Positions 35,642 to 47,300 of a stretch of DNA of 64,000 nt are shown here, piece after piece. The position numbers were made by a program, and so were the translations under genes. This stretch comes from Phycisphaerae bacterium (GTDB lineage Bacteria > Planctomycetota > Phycisphaerae > UBA1845), in NCBI GenBank assembly GCA_029260135.1, contig JAJDDV010000081.1, positions 47,710 to 111,709 of the forward strand. The letters run 5' to 3'. Within the stretch, counting starts at the first letter, position 1. The number at the start of each line of letters is the position of its first letter. The notes beneath the pieces are model-generated. The model saw only the letters and a list, made by a program, of their open reading frames with translations. It was not told where the DNA came from and made no database searches.

Positions 35642-37162
35642 CTACAGGAAAACGAGCGTTACCACAATGAACAGCGGAACCAGGATTCCGACGCTGTAGA
35701 TCATGAAACCGAAGAAGCTCGGCATCTTCACGCCGGCCTGCTCCGCGATGCTCTTGACCATGAAGTTCGGGCCGTTGCCGATGTAGGTCATCGCACCCAT
35801 AAACACCGCGCCCAGCGAAATCGCCACCAGCAGATTCTCCAGGATCCGACCCCCGCCGGCCAGCGCCACCACACCCGTGGCGTCTTCCGGTGTCATGCTC
35901 GATGCCGTCTCGAAGAAGACGACATACGTCGGGGCATTGTCCAGGAAGCTCGACAGCACTCCGGTGGCCCAGTAGAAACGACTCGGCGAACTCAACAACG
36001 GCTCCAGCGTCCCCCCGCTCGCCCGCAAAATCTCGATCGGAATCTGCATGCAAATGAAGATACCGACAAACAACGCCGCCACCTCCAGAATCGCATGATA
36101 GTTGAACTTGTTGTCCCGCCGAATCTGCTTCTTCGTCGTTCGAAGCGACAGCACGACCAAACCGAGCATCATCAACTCTCTCATGAACGGAAACGGCTCG
36201 AACCCCAGCCCCAAGAACGCCTCGCCCGGCTTCACCAACGCTACGCAGAGCACAACGCCGACCAGCCAGAGAAGATTGAGGCTCCCCCCGAGCGACAACT
36301 TTCGCAACCGGACCTCGTCGATGATCAAGTCCCGAAGCGTTTCTTTGCGATACGCAATCGTATCCCAGACAAAGTATACGACGAGAAGCAAGACACACGT
36401 CACCGCCCACGGCGCCCACAATCCCAGTGTCCAAAGGAAGTTGACGCCGCGCAGATAGCCCAGAAACAACGGCGGGTCACCAATCGGCAGCAGGCAGCCC
36501 CCGATGTTGCTCACCAGAAAAATGAAGAAGATCACCGTGTGCTTGACGTGCCGCCGCTCCGAGTTCGTCGACAACAGCGGCCGGATCAAAAGCATGCTCG
36601 CCCCGGTCGTACCGACAAAACTCGCAATCAGAGCGCCGACCGCCAGAAACCCCGTGTTCGTCGTGGGGTGCGCCGCCAGGTCACCTTTCAGGCTGATTCC
36701 ACCACTGATCACATAGAGCGAGAACAGCAAAACGATAAACGGTATGTACTCCGCCAGGATCGCGTGATCGAGCACGCTGACGACTTTCTCCGCCCCGTAC
36801 GCGACCCAGTAGTAACCCAGTGCAATCCCCGCGAACCCAAGCGCCACCATCAACCGGTTCTGGTTACTCTCCCACCAGTGTTCCGTCACAGAGAGCAGCG
36901 GCAAAACCGCGATCGACAGCAACACCCCCGCAAACGGGAGGATCGCCCAGGCACTCGGCGCATGATCCGCCGCACCGTGTCCCCCCTGCGCGCCGTCGTG
37001 ATGACTCGTCAGCGACGAATACACCAAGAAGCCCAGCGCCACGACGCCCAGCAGAATCGCTGACAGTTGCAGAAGAGACAACTTGCGAGAATGATCCTCT
37101 CGCGATTCCGGGAGGTTCAGGCTGATATCCAAGGTCGGCGGCTCCGTCGACGGGGTTGTCAT
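35642..37162 (-). CDS. Na+/H+ antiporter, NhaD/CitMHS-type
   Basis: A 506-residue inner-membrane transporter with 12 or so helices. The pattern of GTTGASMLLIRPLL in the first half, SNIGGCLLPIGDPP after the fifth helix, and SSFLDNAPTYVVFF in the second half is that of NhaD-like antiporters of the ion transporter superfamily: the two D/N-rich re-entrant segments hold the ion site. It should move Na+ out for H+ in, helping salt or pH balance. The start is at ATG 37162 (MTTPSTEPP) with AGGTGAG seven bases upstream; the track ORF is 44 residues too long. Family secure, ion specificity less so. Confidence 0.85.
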   Translation of the reverse strand: MTTPSTEPPTLDISLNLPESREDHSRKLSLLQLSAILLGVVALGFLVYSSLTSHHDGAQGGHGAADHAPSAWAILPFAGVLLSIAVLPLLSVTEHWWESNQNRLMVALGFAGIALGYYWVAYGAEKVVSVLDHAILAEYIPFIVLLFSLYVISGGISLKGDLAAHPTTNTGFLAVGALIASFVGTTGASMLLIRPLLSTNSERRHVKHTVIFFIFLVSNIGGCLLPIGDPPLFLGYLRGVNFLWTLGLWAPWAVTCVLLLVVYFVWDTIAYRKETLRDLIIDEVRLRKLSLGGSLNLLWLVGVVLCVALVKPGEAFLGLGFEPFPFMRELMMLGLVVLSLRTTKKQIRRDNKFNYHAILEVAALFVGIFICMQIPIEILRASGGTLEPLLSSPSRFYWATGVLSSFLDNAPTYVVFFETASSMTPEDATGVVALAGGGRILENLLVAISLGAVFMGAMTYIGNGPNFMVKSIAEQAGVKMPSFFGFMIYSVGILVPLFIVVTLVFL

Positions 37163-37542
37163 GCAATACTCACCTATCGGCACCTCTGCTGCGGCACATT
37201 CTACGGGTCCTTCCCCGGCCGATAACTCACCGCGTGTCGATGCCTTCACCAATTCCGAAGCCACGCTCTCTCGAAAACGCCATGGCGACGGCAATCTCCA
37301 CCGTCAACCAAATCATGCCGCCCGGCCCTTCCGCGACGGCGAGCCACGTATTGTGCCCGATCCTCAAGTGCGAATCCAGCAATCCACGCCCCGATTCTCG
37401 GAAACTCACGACCAGCCGCTGGCGCCGATCTGCGCCATACAGACCCTCCGCCGCCGGACGGAACCCCGTCCGATGAACATTCTGCGTGAGAGGCTCAGGA
37501 TGAAACCAGAAGACGGGAAGCTGCGAAACGGTGAAAACGAGA
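37163..37542. other. Intergenic region of 380 bases
   Basis: Between the antiporter start and the end of the PilZ gene. A minus-strand ORF (37227-37601, 124 residues) crosses it but overlaps the PilZ gene by about 58 bases, has no domain and no clear ribosome site, so I leave it out. No hairpin or repeat of note seen. Confidence 0.4.
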
Positions 37543-37926
37543 CTAAACGGCCTGATCAGCAACGTCGAACGCCGCGCCGACGAGATACCCCTTGATCCCA
37601 ACCGTGCAGTGCGTCACGTGCGCCGGAAGCCACGGCGATGAATTGTCCCCCGAAAACTCCCGAACCCAGATCTCGCCGCCGTTGCGAAGCTGACGCCGCG
37701 ACCAAAATGCAAAGCCGCTGTCGGAAATGTTGTGCATCGTCGCCGGCCAAGCGCACTGCTCCACATCCGGATCCGTCGTCACGTCAAGCCGCATACCCAC
37801 CGCAAACCGCGGCGCCGATCTTCCATCCGTACGCTTCTCCGGCTGACCGTCCGTCCTCGCGACGGATACCAGCCGAGTGATTTCCTCGTGATGCTCCTGC
37901 GTGTTCGGTTGATCTTGGTCGGTCAT
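37543..37926 (-). CDS. PilZ domain protein (c-di-GMP-binding)
   Basis: A single-domain cytosolic protein of 127 residues. The PilZ ligand motif is present in both parts: RxxxR as RSAPR around residue 38 and NxSxxG as NISDSGFAF about 30 residues later, followed by the usual beta-strands (GGEIWVREF, YLVGAAF). These residues bind cyclic-di-GMP, so it is likely an effector for surface or motility traits. ATG 37926 (MTDQDQ) is preferred to the track start 11 codons upstream; only a purine run (GAAAGAGAC) precedes it. It stands alone, divergent from the kinase gene across a 536-base gap. Confidence 0.85.
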   Translation of the reverse strand: MTDQDQPNTQEHHEEITRLVSVARTDGQPEKRTDGRSAPRFAVGMRLDVTTDPDVEQCAWPATMHNISDSGFAFWSRRQLRNGGEIWVREFSGDNSSPWLPAHVTHCTVGIKGYLVGAAFDVADQAV

Positions 37927-38462
37927 GAAAAAGTCTCTTTCGCACCGCGACGACGGCATTCAATGCCCTCGTAATGTCGGTTGATCCGGTGCTCGGGTTG
38001 GAGAATCGAGGCGCGTTTACAGGATTATGGGACATTCAGCCCAGACGACGCCCAGACCGAGCGGCCGAACACCGATAATGCAGATGCGCGAGAAGCTCAC
38101 GGCCCCATCGAGGCCGCGAGCTTCTCATCGCTCGTGTGGAGGAACGGAAGGTCTGTTTTTTTCTTTCCCACGCCGACGACCACATGCCATCGACGTTCAC
38201 TGAGCAATACGACACCGGATCCTCCGTCTGTCACTCCCTCGCACTTTTTCTTTGCCCGCCGCAGGCGCCCGAGAGAAGCTTCCCAGAATCACCCCCTCCT
38301 GCGACAGTAGACCCGATAAGGCCGCCAGGACCGCAAAACTTGCCGCCATCCCGTGCCCACGGGTAGGATTCAGCCGGTACAAACCCGGCAAGCGGTCCAT
38401 CGAAATGAGACCAGGTCCGGCTGTTCCGCGATCGAACAGGCGCACCGGAGAACGGAATCGAC
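37927..38462. other. Divergent intergenic region of about 540 bases with a strong hairpin
   Basis: Separates the PilZ gene (minus) and the Ser/Thr kinase gene (plus). No believable gene: the overlapping short ORFs lack domains. It holds the large hairpin at 38090-38126 and, 30 bases later, a run of seven T residues (38155-38162). It should hold promoters for both genes, but I cannot pick a good one. Confidence 0.45.
38090..38126. repeat. Long imperfect hairpin in non-coding DNA
   Basis: GAGAAGCTC (38090-38098) pairs with GAGCTTCTC (38118-38126); inside it, after one A-C mismatch, CGGCC pairs with GGCCG, leaving a seven-base loop. That is 14 base pairs in 37 bases. The T-run is too far away for a classical terminator. 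It might be an RNA structure in a leader, a small RNA or an operator. Confidence 0.55.
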
Positions 38463-40955
38463 GTGTCGAACTGCCTCCAGCTACTCGACTTTGAACGCCT
38501 CCACACCGGACTTCTCAGCCAGTCCGATGCAAAGCGCATGCACGACCATCTGCGTTCCTGTGACGCCTGCCGCGTTGCCTACGAACAATACCAGCAGGAC
38601 CAGGCCTTCCTCGAAAAAGCCCTTCCACAGCTCAGCGATGACTCCGACTCGCGTCACGGCGATTCCACCGCACCATCATTCCGAAAGCGAAGCGCCGCAA
38701 GCCACACCCCGAACATCGAAGGCTATCGAATCACCGGAGTCCTCGGACAAGGCGGCATGGGCATCGTCTATCGGGCCGTGCAGGCCAACCTCAATCGAAC
38801 CGTTGCGCTCAAGGTCCTGCCTGCCATGGTCGGCGCAGCCAGCCCGTCCGCCGTATCACGCTTCCAGCGCGAAGCGACCGCCGCCGCGAGACTCCACCAC
38901 ACGCACATCGTCCCCATCTACGATTTTGGCGAATCACACGACGCCTACTACTACGCCATGGAACTGATCGCCGGACATCCGCTCAGTGTTGTCATCAGAC
39001 ACTTCGCCGAAAAGAACGCCGCTTCCGCCTCGCCCGCGCAACTGGCCACACTGCTCCAGAACGTCACCTCGGGCGCCGGATCACTCCCGCCCGCGAGCAT
39101 CGCTCCAGGACTCTCCGCCGACGACACACCCAGCATGACCGCCGTCTCCTCCGGCGGACGCGGCCGCCTCTATTTCCGCCAAGTGGCGCGCTGGATGGCC
39201 GACGCCGCCGACGCCCTGCACTACGCCCACGGCCAGGGCATCATCCACCGTGACATCAAACCCGCCAACCTGATCCTCTCCACCGATGGCCGCATCATGG
39301 TCGCCGACTTCGGACTCGCCAAGAGCGTCGACGAAGAAACCGTCACCATGACCGGTTCGCTCCTCGGCACCGTGCGATACCTCAGCCCCGAACAGGCGAT
39401 GGCCAGGCGCGTCGCCGTCGATCACCGCACTGACATCTACTCGCTCGGTGCGACCATGTACGAGCTTCTCTGCTTTCAACCGACCTTCCCCGGAACCGAC
39501 GACAAACAGGTTCTCAGCTCGATCATCACACGCGAGCCGATGCCGCCGCGACGCGTCGCACCGAGCGTACCATCCGAACTCGAAACCATCTGCCTCAAAG
39601 CGCTCGAGAAGTCGCCCGACGAACGCTACGACACTGCCCGCGGCTTCGCCGACGACCTGCGACGCTATACCCAGGACCTCCCCATCATCGCGAAACGTCC
39701 GGGACCCGTCGCACGAACGCTCAAGTTTGCGCGGCGACACAAGGTCCCCGTCATCGCTGGCGTAATCATTGTGCTTCTCATCACTGTGGGATCGGCTTGG
39801 GTGAACGTCGAGCGATCGCGAAGGGCTGCTGAGGTCGCACAGGAACGGCAGAGAACACAGGAAGCATCCGAGAGGCAGCGCAAGGCCGAGGAACGTCGCC
39901 GCGACGCCGATGATCGCCGCCGCAAAGCCGAGATGGAGAGCATCATCCAGGAAGCCCTGCGCGCGGAGAAGACGGGTGATCTGAACCTCGCGGTTTCAAA
40001 CCTCCGATATGCACTCGATGAGTACGACGAGAATCACGCTCGTGCGTTGGGAAACCTGGCGAGGATGCTCAAAGAAAAGTACAACCGAGTGGACTACGAA
40101 AACACTGAGTTGCTCAAAGAGGCGATGGAATGCTGCGAGAAGGCCATTAGACTCGCCTCCACTGAAAAGGAGGACGAGAACCTTGCGCGGTATAACAACC
40201 TCAAGGGCGTACTGCTGAAGAAGCTCGGGCGGTACGACGAGGCGCTCGAATTCTACAGCGGTGCTATCGACCTGAACGAGAACGACGACGCCGCCTGGGA
40301 GAACCTCGCCGTAACGTACGCGCTCAAGAACGATCTGGATGCCGCTGAACAAAACATGAGGGAGGCAACCAGATTGGTCGGCGATCAGAAGGGAAAGATG
40401 TGCGAGACTTCCTGGCGCAGTCTTGCTTCGCTGCTGCTATTTCAAGAGAATTCCGATGCCTTCACGGCTGTCGAACAAGCCCTCGACTGCCGCAGCGACG
40501 ATCAATGGTCGACGCTGATCAGTGCCCGTGTCCGACTGTTACTTCCAGGCTACACGGATTCCCAAGCGGCGTGGGCCGCCGCCGACTTTGCCCATCGAAA
40601 ACGTACGGAACGCTCGATCCCTTACGCGCGGTACGCCACCCGTCTCCTGGCAATCGCCAACCTTCGCGAAGAACGGTTTGGCGACGCACGAAGGCTCGCC
40701 AACAAAGCCATCGATGCCGGCGACATGGAGTCCATAAACCGTATCATCCTGGCCATTGCCGAAGCCGATGCTGGGAACTTTGGATTGGGCCGTGATGCCC
40801 TGGCTCAGGCGTTGGTGTCCTGGCCGCCCGACCTGACCGAACCGGGACAATTCCGCGTCGAAGCGCCAGAAGGGGTCTTGTGGTTCGAAACCGCCAACGA
40901 GCTGCTCGGACTCAAAGCCGAAGCCGAGTCACTCCTCGAAACCGTAAGACCCTGA
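38463..40955 (+). CDS. Ser/Thr protein kinase with N-terminal anti-sigma-type zinc finger and C-terminal TPRs
   Basis: An 830-residue membrane kinase. Residues 1-45 contain His29-x3-Cys33-x2-Cys36 in a helical context (MHDHLRSCDACRVAY), like the zinc-binding anti-sigma (ZAS) finger. The kinase domain (about 85-400) has GVLGQGGMGIVYRA, the Lys in VALKVLP, catalytic loop HRDIKPANL, DFG in ADFGLAKS and the APE-like SPEQA; a Ser/Ala/Pro-rich insert of about 60 residues lies before the catalytic loop. A transmembrane helix at about 427-448 (VPVIAGVIIVLLITVGSAW) is followed by an Arg/Glu coiled coil and TPR-like repeats outside (YDEALEFYSGAIDLNEND). Start is GTG 38463; no better one is seen. It is upstream of the giant secreted protein and its ECF sigma gene, so it may regulate them. 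Confidence 0.9.
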   Translation: MSNCLQLLDFERLHTGLLSQSDAKRMHDHLRSCDACRVAYEQYQQDQAFLEKALPQLSDDSDSRHGDSTAPSFRKRSAASHTPNIEGYRITGVLGQGGMGIVYRAVQANLNRTVALKVLPAMVGAASPSAVSRFQREATAAARLHHTHIVPIYDFGESHDAYYYAMELIAGHPLSVVIRHFAEKNAASASPAQLATLLQNVTSGAGSLPPASIAPGLSADDTPSMTAVSSGGRGRLYFRQVARWMADAADALHYAHGQGIIHRDIKPANLILSTDGRIMVADFGLAKSVDEETVTMTGSLLGTVRYLSPEQAMARRVAVDHRTDIYSLGATMYELLCFQPTFPGTDDKQVLSSIITREPMPPRRVAPSVPSELETICLKALEKSPDERYDTARGFADDLRRYTQDLPIIAKRPGPVARTLKFARRHKVPVIAGVIIVLLITVGSAWVNVERSRRAAEVAQERQRTQEASERQRKAEERRRDADDRRRKAEMESIIQEALRAEKTGDLNLAVSNLRYALDEYDENHARALGNLARMLKEKYNRVDYENTELLKEAMECCEKAIRLASTEKEDENLARYNNLKGVLLKKLGRYDEALEFYSGAIDLNENDDAAWENLAVTYALKNDLDAAEQNMREATRLVGDQKGKMCETSWRSLASLLLFQENSDAFTAVEQALDCRSDDQWSTLISARVRLLLPGYTDSQAAWAAADFAHRKRTERSIPYARYATRLLAIANLREERFGDARRLANKAIDAGDMESINRIILAIAEADAGNFGLGRDALAQALVSWPPDLTEPGQFRVEAPEGVLWFETANELLGLKAEAESLLETVRP

Positions 40956-41360
40956 CCGCCCTCCACCGGCTTGACCGACGTCGCCCACCGGTCGGACCGA
41001 CTTTCCACTCGGTCATTTCAGCGCGTGACGGGGTCCCAAAAGGCACACTTGCCATCTCGCACAAGGCGAGCACGACTCGACCGAGGCAACGTCACGAGGA
41101 GATCGCACGCGCTCGCCCGCTCGCAGTAGACCGTCCAAGCCTCTGCCACTGGGTCGCCGGCGACGGAAGACGAATAACCGACGACTTGCTGCATTCTCAG
41201 CGGCGAAACAAACGGGACAGGCACCGCGCCCTGTCATTTCTTGCCGATTTGCGGTACAATTTACGTCAGATTTCGCGCGACGATTCGTAGTCACCCACGG
41301 TAAAGTGCGCGGACATGTCCCACGCACCCAGTTGGGCGACCCTCGCGAAAGGAGGGGCCG
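40956..41360. other. Intergenic region of about 400 bases
   Basis: Between the kinase and the giant protein gene. ORFs here (40880-41290 plus, 41013-41573 minus) are chance frames without domains. It includes the candidate promoter at 41231-41260 and leads into a very strong Shine-Dalgarno (AAAGGAGG) at 41348-41355. Confidence 0.45.
41231..41260 (+). promoter_or_regulatory. Candidate promoter for the giant secreted protein
   Basis: CTGTCA (4 of 6 against TTGACA) is followed after 18 bases by TACAAT (5 of 6 against TATAAT), in a locally AT-rich stretch. It would give a leader of roughly 95 bases before ATG 41361. A sigma factor of the ECF type could use another site that I cannot recognise. 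Confidence 0.4.
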
Positions 41361-44300
41361 ATGTACGTTCACCGAACGACACGGAGTCGAATCAGAGGAA
41401 ACGTAGCCGCGCGCATGACGGCCATCGTCTGCGCAAGCGGCGCGTTCCTCGCAGGGGCAAGCGCAGGAGGAGACCCAGACCCTCCACCCCGTCACCAACC
41501 ACCCCAGGAACTCTCGCCCGTCGCCAACCTCAGCGACCTCAACACCGCCAACACGCCACCCATCGTCACGCACGCCGCGATTCCACTTTCGGCCTCAAAG
41601 ATCCCAAAGCGCGGGCGGACGCCTCTTACACACATTGCGACGAACGCCAGACAAGCCGCCCCGTGTCGTGTCGATGGCGACTGCGACGACTGCGACCTCT
41701 GCACCCTCGACACGTGCGTCGCACAGACCTGTCTCAACGACCTGATTCCAATCGGACAGTTTGTGCCCGGCGCCGAGTGCGACGACAGCCTCGTGTGCAA
41801 CGGGCTGGAAACCTGCAGCTTCGGTGCTTGCGTTCCGGGCGTTCCCCTCTGCAGCGATGGCATGATCTGCAATGAGTCCGCGCAAGTCTGCGAGCTTCCC
41901 TGCCTCATCGACGCCGACTGCGAACGCGACGGCCTCGCCTGCACAACCGATCTGTGTGATGCGAGGATCTGCGTCGGCGGACTGGCCGACGGCCTGAGCT
42001 GTCGTTTCGACGAAGATTGCCCCCAAGGTACGTGTTCCGCGGGCGGAAGCGGCGCCTGCATCGTGGGAAACAACCCGTGCGGACCCGGTGCGCGCTGCGC
42101 CGAAGATCAAGCCGGCGGCGTGGTCTGCCCGCTCGGTCGGTGCTGTGACGCGCTGGGAACATGTCAGCGATTGACACAGGCCGACTGTGCGACCGCCGGC
42201 GATGCGTGGCTCTACACCGGCGATAACTCCTTATCCTGTGCCGCAGACCCCTGCCCGGCCTACGCCGCGGGAGTATCCCCGCAAGGCGCCTTCCCTGTGG
42301 CCGTTGGGTCGATCACTGCATCCGGTGTTTGCAGCGATACGATCCAAAGCCTGGGCGATGACTACACCATCGCTGGCACCACGTTCGTCGAACTTCGCAC
42401 CGTCCGTTGGGTAGGCGGCGTCGACAACGCCGGCGATGTCGTCGCGTTTGAATGGTATGACGCAAGCGGCATCTTGATCGAAGATGAGTTCGTCACCGTC
42501 ACGACGGCCGGAACCGCCGTACACACGTTCGACCTTCCCGTACCATTGACCATCCCCGCGTCCGGGTTCATGGCGGTCCGAATCGCATCGTCCTTCACAC
42601 CGGGAGCGCGCTTCCACTGGCTCTCGACCGACAGCCCTGATACTGGAGGCAACGACCCCGACATACTCATCCTTGACGGCGCCATCGTGGGGCTCAGCCC
42701 GCTAGGTCGCTGCGCAGGCGGCGACCGCGACGGCCTCTGGTGCGATACGGCAAGCCCGAACTGCCCGGGAGGAGGATGCACAGACGTCCCCGACACCCTC
42801 GCCTTCGAACTCGTGGCGGATCCCGTCTCGTCTCCGATCGGTGCATGTTGCGACCCTGCCTTGGGAACGTGTACGAACGACCTCCGGTGGGTCTGTACGG
42901 ATAACGGCCACTTGTTTCAGGGCGAAGGAACCGCTTGCAGGCGCTGCAGCAACGATATGTTCTTGAATTGCGATGCAGATGGCGACTGCCCAGCCTGCAG
43001 TGGTATTCCAGGCTTCTGCGAGTTCGACGAACTGACGGCCTGCTCCGTCGACGCCGACTGCATCAGTGTGGGCGGCGGGCGATGCCTCGCAACACCCTGC
43101 GACGTCAACGCCGAATGTCCCGGCGGACTTTGTGTCGTGGGAACTTGCAGCGGCGGAAGCAACGACACCAACCCCTGCAGCCCCGACGCCGATTGCGGCG
43201 GCGGAACCTGCTCGGCAACAGCCACGTGTGATGCCGTTCCACCCGGGTGCGACATCGGCGCATGCTGCGACGACATCGACGGTTCGTGTGTTGAAATCAT
43301 CTCCCCGACGAGCTGCCCGGCCGGAATGACCTTCCAGGGCTACGGCACCCACTGCCAGCCAAACGCATGTATTCAACCGGGCCCCACCGGCGGCGACAAC
43401 TGTGCGACCGCACCGGTGATAGGGATCACCGTTCCGGCGCTGGGACAACCACCAGCCGTCGTGACCATCACAGGCAACAATGCGACAGCCACGTTCGACG
43501 ATGCGGTCACCGGACGATGCGTCGGCGGCATCAATGATGGATCCGCGTGCGATCCGTGGGCGGGCGACCCGCTCATCGAGTGTCCCGGCGGTTTGTGCAT
43601 AGCACTCTGCGACGCACCGATCTTCGACCCCGCCGGCAACACGCGCGATCCGGGATGGTGGGAAGCCGTCCAGCTCAACGATTGCGCCGATGTACGCATC
43701 GACTTTTGTGCCACGCTCCCGACACTCACACCGGCCTGGCCCATGCTCTACAGCGACTGCCCGTGCGGTTCACCCGTGACGGGCGCCGGCGTCCCGTCGC
43801 CCGTCGGCGCCGGTGACGACGAAGCCGGCTTCGCCTACGGCGACCCCTTCTGCACCGGTGGCAACGCATGGGTGACGTTCGCCACGCTCCCGCCCGGTGT
43901 CTACTACTATCCGGTCTACTCCGGCCCGACCTCCACCATGGCCGTACCGCCCGGCGGGTCGTATCAACTCCACATCACCGCGGCCGCTTGCCGCCAGGCG
44001 GCCTGCTGCTCGACCGTCTGCAGCGGCGGCGTTCGTGACGCCGAAGCGTGTAACGTCGATGGTCACGCTGATTGCCCCAACGGAATCTGCAGTGTGGGAT
44101 TCTGCCTCGGTGGCGAATTGCACGGCTTCTCGTGTGACGCCGGCGGCGTCGACGAATGTCCGGCCGGCGTGTGCGACGGAACCCTCGGCTGCTCCGTCAC
44201 CACCGAAGCGATGTGCAAAGCCGCAAATGGACAATGGCTCGCCGGCCCCGACTTCCCCGACGCAATCTGCAACGGCGGAACCAACGATGGACAAGTCTGC

Positions 44301-47300
44301 GCCGACGACTCTGAGTGCCAAGGTGGTGGCACTTGTATGGCCAACCTCGAAATCCCCACCTGCCTCGGCACCCCCTGCGACACCGGCGCCTGCTGCAGCG
44401 GCCCGGGCGCCTGCTTCGACCGACTCCCCGGTGACATCCCCGTCACCGAGCCCGACTGCCTTGCCGGCACCTTCGTCGGCGGCGTCCGATGCGGTTTTCA
44501 CTCGTCGTTGTGTGAGGTGTGTGGGATTGAGGTCGGTCAAAACTGCCAACCGGCTGACACCGCTGTCGTGCAGATGAGTGATTTGGATGCCGGCACGCGG
44601 GTTTCGGACAATTTCAGTCCGATAAGCGACGCGATTTCGGTGCTATGTGTGACAGGAAGTTGGCTGGATTTGACACGCGTGGGGCCGCGAATTGACTGCG
44701 CGTGCCAACTGGATGACACCGATGGCTGCGTTCCGACGGTGGCGGATCAGTTCACGGTCACGCTCTACGACGACGTGAACGGCAAGCCGGGGAGCGTGGT
44801 GGGGAGTTCGGGTGTTACGGTGACGCCTGATCGTGGATTGAAGGAGACGTTTGCGAACTTCGATCTCTGGGATGTTTCGATGGCGTTGGACAGCCCGATT
44901 TCGGGGCTGACGCCGGGAGGATGTTACTGGATCGAGGTGACGAACGACACGACGGATCTGCCGGGCAGCTGCAACTGGTATTGGGCGAGCAGCAGCGGGG
45001 CCGGTGACGGAGCGGCGGCGGCGGGGGACGACGTCGGCGGTCCGGGCGCGGAGGTCGGGTTTGACCTGGCGTTCTGCGTGGACGCGGGGATCGTGGCGCC
45101 GGGGTGTGGAACGCGGACGGGGGCCTGCTGCGCCTGCGACGGCACGTGTGCCAACACGGTGACACTTTCCGACTGCACGTCCGGGACATGGCATGAAGAT
45201 CAGACGTGCGCGCAGATCACGTGCCATCCGATCGGCGTTCCCGGTGACGACTGCACGACCGAGATTCAGGCCGTCACCGATGCGACCATGCCGTACCAGA
45301 ACCTGTGCGCCACGACGGACGGTCCCGCGTCGATCGACTGCGGCGCGGGAACCCAAGCGTTCGGTCGAGATACGTGGTTCTCGTACACGGCGGCGTGTGA
45401 CGGCGTGCTGGTGGCGAGTCTCTGCGAGGGGACGGACTTCGACGCCATCCTTGGCGTTTACAGCGACGGTACGGCGTCATGTCCATGTCCGGGCGACAAC
45501 ACGACGCTGGCGGCGTGCGATGACAACGGCTGTGCGAGCGCGGTCTCCTTGTTCGAGCATTCGCCGACGCCGTGCAACGATGCGGCGTGCGGCAAGCAAG
45601 CGCCGATGGCGTGCCTTCCGGCCACGGCGGGCGCGTGCTATACGCTTCGCATCGGCGGTGTCGACGGTGCACGGGGAAGCGGCAACCTCAACGTGGCCTG
45701 CATCGGCGATGTCATCTATGTCAACGACGACGCTTCGGGCGCGAACAGCGGATCGAGCTGGGCCAACGCTTTCATGGATTTGCAGGACGCGCTGCACGCG
45801 GCCGATCTTGCGCGAAGCTGTTCGGATCTGGCGCTGAATCCTCAGGTTTGGGTGGCGGAGGGCACGTACCGTCCTGACCGAGGGACGAGTGACCGGGATG
45901 CGTCGTTCGATCTCGTGGCGGGGATTTCGGTATTTGGTGGTTTTTCAGGGATCGAAACGACTTTGATGGAGCGGGACTGGGCTGCACACCCGACGATCCT
46001 CAGCGGTGAGATCGGTGCGCCGGGGGACCCGATGGACAACAGCTATCACGTGGTGACGGCTGACGCCGGGCGTTCGGGTTCTTTGCTCGACGGTTTCGTG
46101 ATCGAAGCGGGGTACGCGGACGGGCTGGGCCCGGCGGACCGAGGCGGCGGGTTGTTTAACTCGTCGGGTGAGGCGGTGGTTGCGAACGTCATTTTCCGTT
46201 CGAACGAAGCGTCTCAGGGCGCCGGGATGTACCAGGACGGCGGTAGCGTTTCGCTGGTCAACTGTTTGTTCAGCGGGAACATCGGGATGGAGGGCGGGGG
46301 GATCTTCGTGGCGGGGGGCGATCTATCGGTCGCGAACGGCACGCTGAGTCAGAACACGTCTGCGGTGGCCGCGGGCGGCGGCGTCTACGCGCTGGATGCC
46401 AGTGGATTGACACTCGACAACACGATTCTCTGGGGAAACGTCGGCATTGGTGGCGTGTTGAGCAATCAGATCTTCGACGCGTCGGGGCTCATCACCCTTC
46501 GGTTCAGCTGTGTTGAGGGTTATGACGGTGCGATCCTCGGTGGGTCGGGCAACATCAGCGCCAACCCTCTCTTTGTCAATCCGCTCGGTGGAGATGGTGT
46601 GGCGGGTACGGCGGATGACGCCCTTCAACTCAGTGCGGGATCGCCGTGCATTGATGCAGGTGATCGCACGAGGGTGCCGATCGACGTATTGGATTCCGAT
46701 GGTGACGGCGACGCTACGGAGCCTTGGCCTTTCGATCTCGATGCGGAGCTACGCATCGGCGACGACGGTCAGACGGCGGATACGGGGCGCGGTTGCCCGT
46801 ACGTGGTGGACATGGGCGCGTACGAGTTTCCGCCCGACTGCAACGGCAACGGCGTTTCGGATCCGGTGGATATCACGCTCGGCACAAGTCTGGACTGCAA
46901 CTTCAACCGGATTCCTGACGAGTGCGAGATCGACGAAAACAGTGTCGCTCCCGGCGGCCCGTTCTACTGTCCGTCGGGTAGTCCGGATTGTGATCCCGAC
47001 TGCAACGGAAACGGGATACCGGACAAGTGCGACTCGCCCGACTGCAACGACAACGACGTTCCGGACGTGTGCGAGATTCCGGTGGGATGCGTCGGTCCGG
47101 AGCCGACGTACTACTGCACCGTAGGGTGTGACGACGACTGCAACACGAATTGCATTCCGGACGAGTGTGACATCGCGGACTGCCCGGCGGGGTTCGTGAA
47201 CCCGGAGGACTGCGACGACTGCAACCAGAACCGCGTTCCGGACGAATGCGACATCAGTGCGGGGACTTCTCCGGATGTCGACACGAACGGCGTACCGGAT

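Noticed and set aside
34889-37063. 724-residue plus-strand ORF opposite thioredoxin and antiporter genes
   Set aside because: Arg/Gln/His-rich translation typical of antisense in high-GC DNA; the real genes on the other strand have domains and helices.
37227-37601. 124-residue minus ORF between antiporter and PilZ genes
   Set aside because: Overlaps the PilZ gene by about 58 bases, no domain, no ribosome site.
44400-44660. Replication origin at the skew switch
   Set aside because: Not annotated as an origin: the switch is inside one ORF, with no DnaA boxes, AT-rich unwinding region or dnaA; kept only as one possible explanation in the findings.
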